Origin: Anaerolinea sp.
GTDB lineage: Bacteria > Chloroflexota > Anaerolineae > Anaerolineales > Anaerolineaceae
Assembly (NCBI GenBank): GCA_013824385.1
Contig: PNNU01000047.1
Span: 1-12,726, forward strand
Direction: 5' to 3'
Length of the DNA stretch: 12,726 nucleotides
The notes beneath the pieces are model-generated. The model did no database searches. It saw only the letters and a list, made by a program, of their open reading frames with translations, and was not told where the DNA came from. Positions 7,696-12,726 of the stretch are shown piece by piece (the first letter of the stretch is position 1; the number at the start of each line of letters is the position of its first letter). The position numbers and the translations under genes were made by a program.

Positions 7696-8462
7696 TCATT
7701 GATTTCCAAAGTTACCGGGCAATGATCTGAACCCAGAACCTGGTCACAAATTGTGACATCCTTAACATACTGCATAAATGGATTTGACACCAAAAAATAG
7801 TCCAAACGCCAACCAATACCCCTGGCGCGAGCATTAACTCGATATGTCCACCAAGTATATTGCACTTTATTTGGATACAGCTTTCGATAAGCATCGGTAA
7901 ACCCATTTTCAAGATACTTGTCAATCCAAACCCTTTCTTCGGGCAGGAAACCTGAAATCTTGCTATTTTCTTTTGGATTAGCCAGATCAATTTCATTATG
8001 GGCGGTATTAAAATCGCCAGTAATTATGATGTTCTTGCCCTTTTCGTGCTCTTCTTTACAAAGCTCCAATAGTCGTGCATAAAAACGCAATTTATAATCC
8101 ACCCGATCTTGTCCGCGCTGGCCATTTGGAAAGTAAATATTGAACAAAACTAGATTATTTATATTGGTTTGGATCACCCGTCCTTCAATATCAAATTCTT
8201 CAACACCCAATCCGGTGTTGTGGGCCGAAATAGACAAACCTTGTTTGACATAAGTGCCAACACCGCTGTATCCTGGTCTCACAGCAGAATTCCATAAATG
8301 ATCATACCCGGGGATGTTTATATCCTCTTCGCCTAACTGCTCTTTCTTGGCTTTTAATTCTTGTAAACAAAGAATATCAGGTGATAGACTTTTAATGGAA
8401 TTGACAAAATCTTTCTTTAATACCGCACGAAAACCGTTTATATTCCAAGTTGTAATTTTCAT
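7692..8462 (-). CDS. xthA: Exodeoxyribonuclease III
   Basis: Mg-dependent 3'-5' exonuclease and class II abasic-site endonuclease of base-excision repair (256 aa). The catalytic set of the ExoIII/APE1 family is complete: Asn7 in WNINGF, Glu35 in LQELKA, Tyr110 in NIYFPNG, Asp150 and Asn152 in ITGDFNTA, Asp221 in WRLDYFL, and the Asp246-His247 pair in GSDHCPV. The start at ATG 8462 is chosen because MKITTWNING is the family's standard N-terminus and GAGG lies 7-8 nt upstream; the open frame continues to 8603 but that extension is unlike the family. It is divergent from the DUF192 gene across 61 bp, and the response regulator follows on the same strand. With the Nfo-like gene, the window holds two unrelated candidate AP endonucleases. 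Confidence 0.95.
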   Translation of the reverse strand: MKITTWNINGFRAVLKKDFVNSIKSLSPDILCLQELKAKKEQLGEEDINIPGYDHLWNSAVRPGYSGVGTYVKQGLSISAHNTGLGVEEFDIEGRVIQTNINNLVLFNIYFPNGQRGQDRVDYKLRFYARLLELCKEEHEKGKNIIITGDFNTAHNEIDLANPKENSKISGFLPEERVWIDKYLENGFTDAYRKLYPNKVQYTWWTYRVNARARGIGWRLDYFLVSNPFMQYVKDVTICDQVLGSDHCPVTLEIND

Positions 8463-8502
8463 CTCATGCCTCAATGTGGTACACTTTGACGTCGTAGTGC
8501 TA

Positions 8503-8530
8503 ATTTTACATGGTTTAATACAGATGACAA
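8503..8530 (-). promoter_or_regulatory. Candidate promoter of xthA
   Basis: On the - strand TTGTCA (8530-8525) and TAAAAT (8508-8503) are separated by 16 bp, a fair sigma-70-type match, giving a predicted 5' leader of about 33 nt before ATG 8462. The -35 hexamer overlaps the start codon of the divergent DUF192 gene (8524-8526), so expression of the two genes may interfere. Confidence 0.45.
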
Positions 8531-8892
8531 CACTTCTGATCAAAAACAGTTCCAACCCCATCCTTTCCATCCAGACCAAAATTGCTGATACTTTTTTTAG
8601 CAAATTGCTTGGATTAATGTTTAAACGAAAATTGGAAGAAAACTCAGGTCTTCTGCTTTCTGATCGTTATGAATCACGAATCAACTCTTCGATTCATATG
8701 TTATTTATGAACTTTGACCTTTGTGTTGTCTGGTTGGACAAAAATTTAACAGTGGTGGATGTAAAAAACGCAAAAAAATGGCGCCCAGCCTATTTTCCAC
8801 GGGCAGCAGCCCAACATGTTCTTGAAACAGGTGTAACCCACATCAATGATTTTTCAATCGGAGATCAACTTTCTTTTGAATATGAAAAATAA
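8524..8892 (+). CDS. DUF192 family protein
   Basis: Small protein of 122 aa in the DUF192 (UPF0127) family, a compact beta-rich fold of unknown function. Matching elements are SKLLGLMFKRKL (the family's GLM(F) segment), SSIHMLFMNFDLCVVWLD (the 'I-M-x-F-x-x-x-x-x-V-x-L-D' core), VLETG and the terminal FSIGDQLSFEY. Many DUF192 proteins carry a signal peptide; this one does not, so it is probably cytoplasmic. ATG 8524 is chosen because the upstream open frame lies antisense to xthA and shows no family similarity. There is no Shine-Dalgarno sequence before it, so translation may be leaderless or weak. Its 3' end overlaps the start of the LysM/M23 peptidase by 11 bp, implying cotranscription and coupling. 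Confidence 0.85.
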   Translation: MTTLLIKNSSNPILSIQTKIADTFFSKLLGLMFKRKLEENSGLLLSDRYESRINSSIHMLFMNFDLCVVWLDKNLTVVDVKNAKKWRPAYFPRAAAQHVLETGVTHINDFSIGDQLSFEYEK

Positions 8893-10324
8893 AATCACGC
8901 TCCTCATCACGTTCGCTCTACTATCTTCCTTGTTTACCACTCCGGTTTACGCCCAAACCAATGACGATTATCCAGAATATATCGTGCAATCGGGTGATAC
9001 TTTAAGCTACATTGCATCCCTTTTTAGTGTTTCCATGGACGAAATTTTGCAAATCAATAGTATTCAAGATGCAAACAGCATATATCCGGATCTACGTTTG
9101 AAGATACCTGGTTATTCTGGCGTAAAAGGTCTGATTACACCTGTCATACTCAATTTAGGTGAATCTTGGCAAAATCTGCTCGTAAAATATCAAACTGATG
9201 AAAACACGCTGATCAAGATTAACAAATTGGTTTCACCTCATACGCTTTATCCAGGTACCGATTTGCTTATGCCAATTAAAGAAAGCATTTCAGTATTTAA
9301 TCCGGTGGCACTGGTTAGTGAAAATGCTACTTTTCTTGAAAAAGCAGTAGTCATAAATGCAAAACCTTATGTGCTTTTATCTGAAAACCGTAGGAACTCC
9401 TCTCTGAATTTCTATTCCAATGATCTAATCTATGCCAATAATCCAGATTTGGAACCTGTTAATGCAATATCGGAATCGATCGAATCCTTATCTATTTCAC
9501 CATTGCCACTCTCTCAAGGGGATACCATCTCAATAAAAGTGACAACTAAAGGACCATTAACTTTATCTGGAAAACTCAATGGGCAAGATTTACACTTCTT
9601 TTCGCCAGATAATGTCAATTATTTTGCTCTGCAGGGTATCCATGCTATGGCGGCCGCCGGTATAACGGATTTCACCATCGAAGGAACCGATGGTCCAAAC
9701 AAGGTTTTCTCTTACTCTCAAAATGTACTACTTGCATCAGGGTTTTTTGAATCTGATCCGAATCTCACTGTTGCTCCAGAGATGATCGATCCAGCTATTA
9801 CAGGTCCTGAGCTGGAACAAATCACAACCTTAACGTCTATCTTTACACCTGAAAAATATTGGGGTGGCGTGTTTTTAAGTCCTGATACTGATTATGCTTT
9901 GGAAATCCCCAATTACGAGTCAAAAAAAGAGCTTACCTCCTTATATGGCACCCGGCGAACTTACAATGACGACCCAACAATCACATTTCACACTGGAGTT
10001 GATTTTGGAGGCGGCGTGGGGTTACCCATTGTAGCTACGGCAGCCGGAAAAGTAGTATTTGCAGGTGTTCTGGATGTTCGCGGCAAAGCAACTATCATAG
10101 ATCACGGTTTGGGTGTCTTCAGTGCTTATTATCATCAAAGCGAGATTCTGGTAAAAACCGGCGATGTAGTTCAAAAAGGCCAGCAAATTGGAAAGGTCGG
10201 TAACACAGGCAGAGTCGACCGTGCCAATGAATATGCCGGCGCAGGAGCCCACTTACATTGGGAGCTCTGGGTAAACGGCATTCAAGTTAATCCCTTGGAA
10301 TGGCTAAATTCAGAATTTCCATGA
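8882..10324 (+). CDS. Secreted LysM and M23 (LytM-type) cell-wall peptidase
   Basis: Exported peptidoglycan hydrolase, or a regulator of one (480 aa). A signal peptide with a VYAQ cleavage region covers about residues 1-25. Two LysM peptidoglycan-binding repeats follow (about 32-77 and 82-132, the first with the clear YIVQSGDTLSYIA motif). Next come a linker, a beta-rich domain (about 205-280), and a C-terminal M23 domain (about 350-475). Zinc ligands are visible: His370 and Asp374 in HTGVDFGG, and His459 in GAHLHWELW, with His457 and His418 as the catalytic histidines. The loop between GNTGR and AGAHLHWE is about eight residues longer than the common GNTG-STG-HLH form. ATG 8882 is chosen because it starts exactly at the signal peptide; it overlaps the DUF192 gene and has no good Shine-Dalgarno site. 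Likely role: cleavage of peptide cross-links during growth or division. Confidence 0.93.
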   Translation: MKNKITLLITFALLSSLFTTPVYAQTNDDYPEYIVQSGDTLSYIASLFSVSMDEILQINSIQDANSIYPDLRLKIPGYSGVKGLITPVILNLGESWQNLLVKYQTDENTLIKINKLVSPHTLYPGTDLLMPIKESISVFNPVALVSENATFLEKAVVINAKPYVLLSENRRNSSLNFYSNDLIYANNPDLEPVNAISESIESLSISPLPLSQGDTISIKVTTKGPLTLSGKLNGQDLHFFSPDNVNYFALQGIHAMAAAGITDFTIEGTDGPNKVFSYSQNVLLASGFFESDPNLTVAPEMIDPAITGPELEQITTLTSIFTPEKYWGGVFLSPDTDYALEIPNYESKKELTSLYGTRRTYNDDPTITFHTGVDFGGGVGLPIVATAAGKVVFAGVLDVRGKATIIDHGLGVFSAYYHQSEILVKTGDVVQKGQQIGKVGNTGRVDRANEYAGAGAHLHWELWVNGIQVNPLEWLNSEFP

Positions 10325-10336
10325 TAAAACCTAAGG

Positions 10337-10342
10337 TATAAT
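10337..10342 (+). promoter_or_regulatory. Candidate -10 box upstream of the uncharacterised two-gene unit
   Basis: A perfect TATAAT lies in the short gap after the M23 gene, with a predicted start near 10349 and a 20-30 nt leader. No convincing -35 is present at 16-18 bp. The box lies inside the small odd palindrome GTAT-A-ATAC (10336-10344). It suggests that the downstream pair is transcribed separately from the peptidase gene. Confidence 0.45.
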
Positions 10343-10378
10343 ACTTATGCAATCGAATTATTTTGGATGGAATCAGGT

Positions 10379-11926
10379 ATGACAATTAACGACTCATTTT
10401 GGACAAATTATCAATTTTCGGAAAACGATCTAGATTCTCTTTACAATCACCTTCTAGAAACCCAGATCCCCTTAAATAAAACTGAGCTTTCAATTTTTCT
10501 AATCTCAAAGATTATTGAAAAACAGAAAGAGGTTATTACAAAGGAACGCCAATCTGGCGCGACTACTTATTTACCTAAAGAACAATATAAAGTCGGACAG
10601 TCCCTTGTTTTTCCTTCCAGAAACTGGCACAAAGGAACAGTAGTTGATGTACGCAAAGGTAACAACCCTGATTACACTGATATAGAAGTCATCACTGTGG
10701 AGTTTTCTCCTGATGACAAAGTGAGTTTTGCCAGCAATCTATCAGATCATGTTTTGAATAATCCTATTGAAACTGAGGATAATGAATTTCTGGTTTTAAA
10801 CAATGTTTTCGAAAAGTTTCGTGAACCGCTTGTAAAAAAACTTGAAGCAATTTTGTTAAAAAATGATGATTTGGTTTGTATTGCCGGTAGTTACTTCCCC
10901 CGCGCCTTGCTTGTGGATGTGAGTGTTGGGCACCTAAATCTTTGTGAAGCCGTCCTCGAAATGATTGATGGTGGACCAATGAATTCTCACGAATTAATCG
11001 CACAAATTGAGCTGCCAACAGATGTAAACGCGAATTTAACCGAGTTTTCATTGAATCTAGCTTTACAAGAAGACTCCCGTTTTGATGAAGTAGGACCAGC
11101 CGGAGAAACCCAATGGTTCCTCAACCGCCTTGAACCTGATGAAGTGCAAGAAACCCCCGCAACTTTACGCAACCAGGTCGAGCCTGTTGATTTACCGGAT
11201 GACCTTGAACAATATCGCAACCTTGGATCAGAATTATGCGACGAACTGGAACCTGATTGCGATTGCGATGAGGTTGATGAAGTAACCATCAGTCTTACTT
11301 ATCCGCATTGGCGCGCAGGCACTCTTCCGCTGACTGCTAAACTAAAAAGACTTTTCCCGACCGCGTACGAAACGCCACGGATTAAATTTGATTTCGTAGA
11401 TGGACACAATCAATCTACATTTGGCGGATGGGTTGTACGCCCATCGAAATATATTTTCGGTTTGAAAGACTGGTACCGCAAAGAAGGTTTCATCCCTGGC
11501 AGCCTTGTTCATGTGTCAAGGGGAACCAAGCCGGGTCAAGTCGTGATTCGTGCTGACAAGCAACGTAATTCTAAAGAATGGATCCGTACTGTTTTAGTTG
11601 GTGCGGATGGCGGCATTGTCTTTGCCTTGCTTAAACAAGTTGTTACTTGTATCTTTGACGAACGGATGGCCTTGGTCATACCCGATGTTGCCGCGGTTGA
11701 TAAACTGTGGGATACAAAATCTCGACAGCCTATTGAAAAAACGATTCAAAATATAATGCATGAACTTTCCAAATTGAACCCGCAAGGTCATATTCATGCA
11801 CAAGAAATTTATGCAGCAGTCAATTTAATCCGCAGATGCCCCCCCAGTGTTGTGATCAATGTTCTTTTCAACCAACCGTGGGCGACTCACCTGGGTGATC
11901 TCTATTTTAGAATTGTTGAGAATTAA
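10379..11926 (+). CDS. Uncharacterised multidomain protein with winged-helix-like regions
   Basis: I do not recognise a named family. From ATG 10379 (515 aa) the order appears to be: a helical N-terminus; a small beta-barrel-like block (about 64-126) with VGQSLVFP, WHKGTVVDVRKGNNP and VEFSPDDKVSF, recalling CarD/KOW/SH3-type folds; a region (about 187-252) ending FSLNLALQEDSRFDEVG and W-F-L, very like the end of HARE-HTH or RpoE-delta winged helices; an acidic linker with three cysteines (CDELEPDCDC, about 287-296); a beta-rich block (about 305-440) with FGGWVVRPSKYIFGLKDWY, FIPGSLVHVSRG and KEWIRT; and a second winged-helix-like tail (about 451-513). No signal peptide or membrane helix is seen. 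Nucleic-acid or chromatin binding is inference. ATG 10379 has GGATGGA 7 nt upstream; ATG 10367 would add four residues without a ribosome site. A companion gene follows after 12 bp. Confidence 0.8.
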   Translation: MTINDSFWTNYQFSENDLDSLYNHLLETQIPLNKTELSIFLISKIIEKQKEVITKERQSGATTYLPKEQYKVGQSLVFPSRNWHKGTVVDVRKGNNPDYTDIEVITVEFSPDDKVSFASNLSDHVLNNPIETEDNEFLVLNNVFEKFREPLVKKLEAILLKNDDLVCIAGSYFPRALLVDVSVGHLNLCEAVLEMIDGGPMNSHELIAQIELPTDVNANLTEFSLNLALQEDSRFDEVGPAGETQWFLNRLEPDEVQETPATLRNQVEPVDLPDDLEQYRNLGSELCDELEPDCDCDEVDEVTISLTYPHWRAGTLPLTAKLKRLFPTAYETPRIKFDFVDGHNQSTFGGWVVRPSKYIFGLKDWYRKEGFIPGSLVHVSRGTKPGQVVIRADKQRNSKEWIRTVLVGADGGIVFALLKQVVTCIFDERMALVIPDVAAVDKLWDTKSRQPIEKTIQNIMHELSKLNPQGHIHAQEIYAAVNLIRRCPPSVVINVLFNQPWATHLGDLYFRIVEN

Positions 11927-11938
11927 TGCGAGCTACCA

Positions 11939-12373
11939 ATGGATGAGCCAAAACATTTCAGTCTAATTAGACCAACTCTGGATACTCCTTACCACATCGA
12001 TTTCGACTGGTGGAAGGAACATGATAATAATTGGCACGTTTTTTTGATAAGCTGCTTATGTGCCGAACATCAGGCTGCATTTCAAAATCAAGGGGAAGGC
12101 GCCTTGATTGACTGGGTTGACCCGGTCACAGCTGAAATTCGCCAGGTCGATGGCATTCAGACCACGCTAATGAATCATTGCGTCAAAGAACCCGGGTTCT
12201 TGACAGCCAACACAGCTATGATTGATGCCATATTCAGAGTTTTTCTGAGCAATGGCAATCATCCCATGTCTCCGTTTGAATTATCTGATAAAATTGGAAA
12301 ATCCGCAGATACGATCCTTAAAACGATCTCCGGATTTCAGGTTTACAAGGGAATTCGCCCAGCAAGGCAATAA
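11939..12373 (+). CDS. Uncharacterised protein, companion of the preceding gene
   Basis: A 144 aa soluble protein that I cannot assign to a named family. The N-terminal half is rich in aromatic and polar residues (FDWWKEHDNNWHVF, then CLCAEHQAAF with two cysteines and a histidine, and LIDWVDPVTAEI). The C-terminal part (about 92-140) looks helical with a helix-turn-helix-like arrangement (AIFRVFLSNGNHPMSPFELSDKIGKSADTILKTI), ending in a basic tail. The style suggests a lineage-specific DNA-associated or regulatory protein, but this is inference. It starts at ATG 11939, 12 bp after the 515-aa gene, with only a weak GAG upstream, so translation is probably coupled. A tRNA-Arg gene begins 7 bp after its stop. 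Confidence 0.75.
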   Translation: MDEPKHFSLIRPTLDTPYHIDFDWWKEHDNNWHVFLISCLCAEHQAAFQNQGEGALIDWVDPVTAEIRQVDGIQTTLMNHCVKEPGFLTANTAMIDAIFRVFLSNGNHPMSPFELSDKIGKSADTILKTISGFQVYKGIRPARQ

Positions 12374-12379
12374 AAACCA

Positions 12380-12452
12380 GCCCCCGTAGCTCAATGGATA
12401 GAGCACCGGACTTCTAATCCGATGGTTGTGGGTTCGACTCCCACCGAGGGCG
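12380..12452 (+). tRNA. tRNA-Arg (anticodon TCT)
   Basis: A complete 73-nt tRNA reading AGA. The D arm is GCTC/GAGC, the anticodon loop is CTTCTAA with TCT at 12413-12415, and the T arm is GTGGG/CCCAC with a TTCGACT loop. A15 and T48 can form a Levitt pair. Two C-A mismatches are present: C5-A68 in the acceptor stem (12384/12447) and C27-A43 in the anticodon stem (12406/12422). CCA is not encoded (G73 is followed by CCT). A terminator-like hairpin overlaps the acceptor 3' strand. Confidence 0.95.
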
Positions 12453-12465
12453 CCTCTCGATTTTT
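12445..12465 (+). terminator. Terminator-like hairpin overlapping the tRNA 3' end
   Basis: CGAGGG (12445-12450) can pair with CTCTCG (12454-12459), one pair being G-T, around a 3-nt loop, and is followed by ATTTTT (12460-12465). The 5' arm is the 3' strand of the tRNA acceptor stem, so this hairpin and the mature tRNA fold exclude each other. The loop is short and the T-tract only five bases, so efficiency is uncertain. Confidence 0.45.
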
Positions 12466-12498
12466 CCCCAATTCATTCACAAATCCAACCCTCATGTG

Positions 12499-12521
12499 TC
12501 ATTTTTGGAAAATGATACAAT
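12499..12521 (+). promoter_or_regulatory. Extended -10 promoter with overlapping palindrome, upstream of the PHP gene
   Basis: TGA-TACAAT (12513-12521) fits an extended -10 promoter; no clear -35 is seen. The perfect inverted repeat TCATTTT-TGG-AAAATGA (12499-12515) covers the spacer and runs into the extended -10, a position suited to an operator. The predicted start near 12528 leaves a leader of about 55 nt containing another hairpin. Confidence 0.45.
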
Positions 12522-12541
12522 GAATTATTGGATTTATTCAC

Positions 12542-12561
12542 ACTTTGGTTTATTCCAAAGT
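12542..12561 (+). promoter_or_regulatory. Hairpin in the 5' leader of the PHP gene
   Basis: Perfect 7-bp arms ACTTTGG (12542-12548) and CCAAAGT (12555-12561) enclose a 6-nt loop, ending 12 nt before the GAGG ribosome site (12574-12577). TTGGATTTATTC (12528-12539) and TTGGTTTATTC (12545-12555) form an imperfect direct repeat that includes one arm. Possible roles are transcript stabilisation, attenuation or protein binding; no T-run follows directly. Confidence 0.4.
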
Positions 12562-12583
12562 TATTATTACTAAGAGGTTCTAA

Positions 12584-12726
12584 ATGAAGAACAACACAAT
12601 AAAGAAAACAAAAACAGATTTAAAATTCTATAAAATGGATATACATATCCATACACCTGCATCCATTGATTATCAAAACTTTGAAGTCACCAACCTTGAA
12701 ATTCTACAAAAAGCCGAATCAAAAGG
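12584..12726 (+). CDS. PHP-domain protein, N-terminal fragment
   Basis: The gene runs off the end of the window; 47 complete codons are visible. After a lysine-rich start, YKMDIHIHTPASIDYQ (about residues 16-31) is the first motif of PHP (polymerase and histidinol phosphatase) metal-dependent phosphoesterases, with the H-x-H metal pair. The 'HTPAS-DY' variant followed by EILQKAE is typical of stand-alone or ATPase-fused PHP proteins rather than DNA polymerase III alpha or histidinol phosphatase, but the rest is needed to decide. GAGG (12574-12577) lies 6 nt before ATG 12584. It has its own promoter-like region behind the tRNA. Confidence 0.8.
   Translation, partial: MKNNTIKKTKTDLKFYKMDIHIHTPASIDYQNFEVTNLEILQKAESK

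Noticed and set aside
8314..8523. N-terminal extension of the DUF192 open frame
   Set aside because: It lies antisense to xthA coding sequence and has no family similarity; the family core begins after ATG 8524.
8463..8603. 47-codon N-terminal extension of the xthA open frame
   Set aside because: The standard ExoIII start (MKITTWN) with a ribosome site is at 8462; the extension overlaps the DUF192 coding region and is unlike the family.
10987..11289. 100-codon antisense open frame rich in serine
   Set aside because: It is antisense to a continuous + strand gene with coherent protein features, and its composition is a mirror of the acidic linker codons.
11926..11946. Six-codon open frame (ATG overlapping the stop of the 515-aa gene) running across the next start
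   Set aside because: Too short to call a gene and without a ribosome site; it could matter for reinitiation but nothing else supports it.
1..12726. CRISPR array, insertion sequence, integrase or attachment site next to the tRNA
   Set aside because: No regular direct repeats, transposase motifs or repeat of the tRNA 3' end are visible; the sequence beyond the window could still hold an element.

Overview
The window looks like a chromosomal segment of a monoderm-type bacterium, most probably Chloroflexota (Anaerolineae-like). By eye the GC content is low to mid 40s percent. The clues are a DosR/LiaR-type response regulator, a two-LysM M23 peptidase with a central beta domain, a DUF192 protein of the 'SIHMLFM' type, and a pair of unnamed proteins whose style I associate with Chloroflexota genomes. 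The phylum call is inference from remembered protein style, not from a database search. I see no transposase, phage gene, CRISPR array or other sign of recent transfer.

Region 1 (1-6984, + strand) is a very tightly packed run of eight genes with gaps of 2-25 bp or short overlaps, probably one operon: an M20 peptidase, a DUF1385/YqhQ-type membrane protein, a short ComEA-like helix-hairpin-helix protein, GatB/YqeY, a 7TM-HD c-di-AMP phosphodiesterase (PgpH type), the ribosomal RNA-processing endonuclease YbeY, a DgkA/undecaprenol-kinase-type lipid kinase, and an endonuclease IV-like TIM barrel. The GatB/YqeY-pgpH-ybeY-dgkA core keeps the order known from Firmicutes, but phoH, cdd and era are absent from their usual places. 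The promoter of the run lies outside the window.

Region 2 (6988-8462, - strand) faces the first operon with a gap of 3 bp. It holds exodeoxyribonuclease III (xthA) followed by a NarL/DosR-type response regulator without a kinase beside it. The regulator has a good -10 but no -35, overlapped by three copies of a TTGACT half-site.

Region 3 (8524-10324, + strand) diverges from xthA: a DUF192 protein overlaps the start of a secreted LysM-LysM-M23 cell-wall peptidase.

Region 4 (10337-12373, + strand) begins with a TATAAT box and holds the least understood part of the window. A 515-residue multidomain protein has a probable small beta-barrel, two regions resembling HARE-HTH winged helices, and an acidic cysteine-containing linker. 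A 144-residue companion with a probable C-terminal helix-turn-helix follows. I cannot name either; nucleic-acid binding is the best guess.

Region 5 (12380-12726) has a tRNA-Arg(TCT) with two C-A mismatches and a terminator-like hairpin overlapping its 3' end, then a palindrome-rich promoter region leading into a truncated PHP-domain gene that runs off the window. No stretch longer than 300 bases lacks a gene; the longest (12453-12583) holds the regulatory elements just described.
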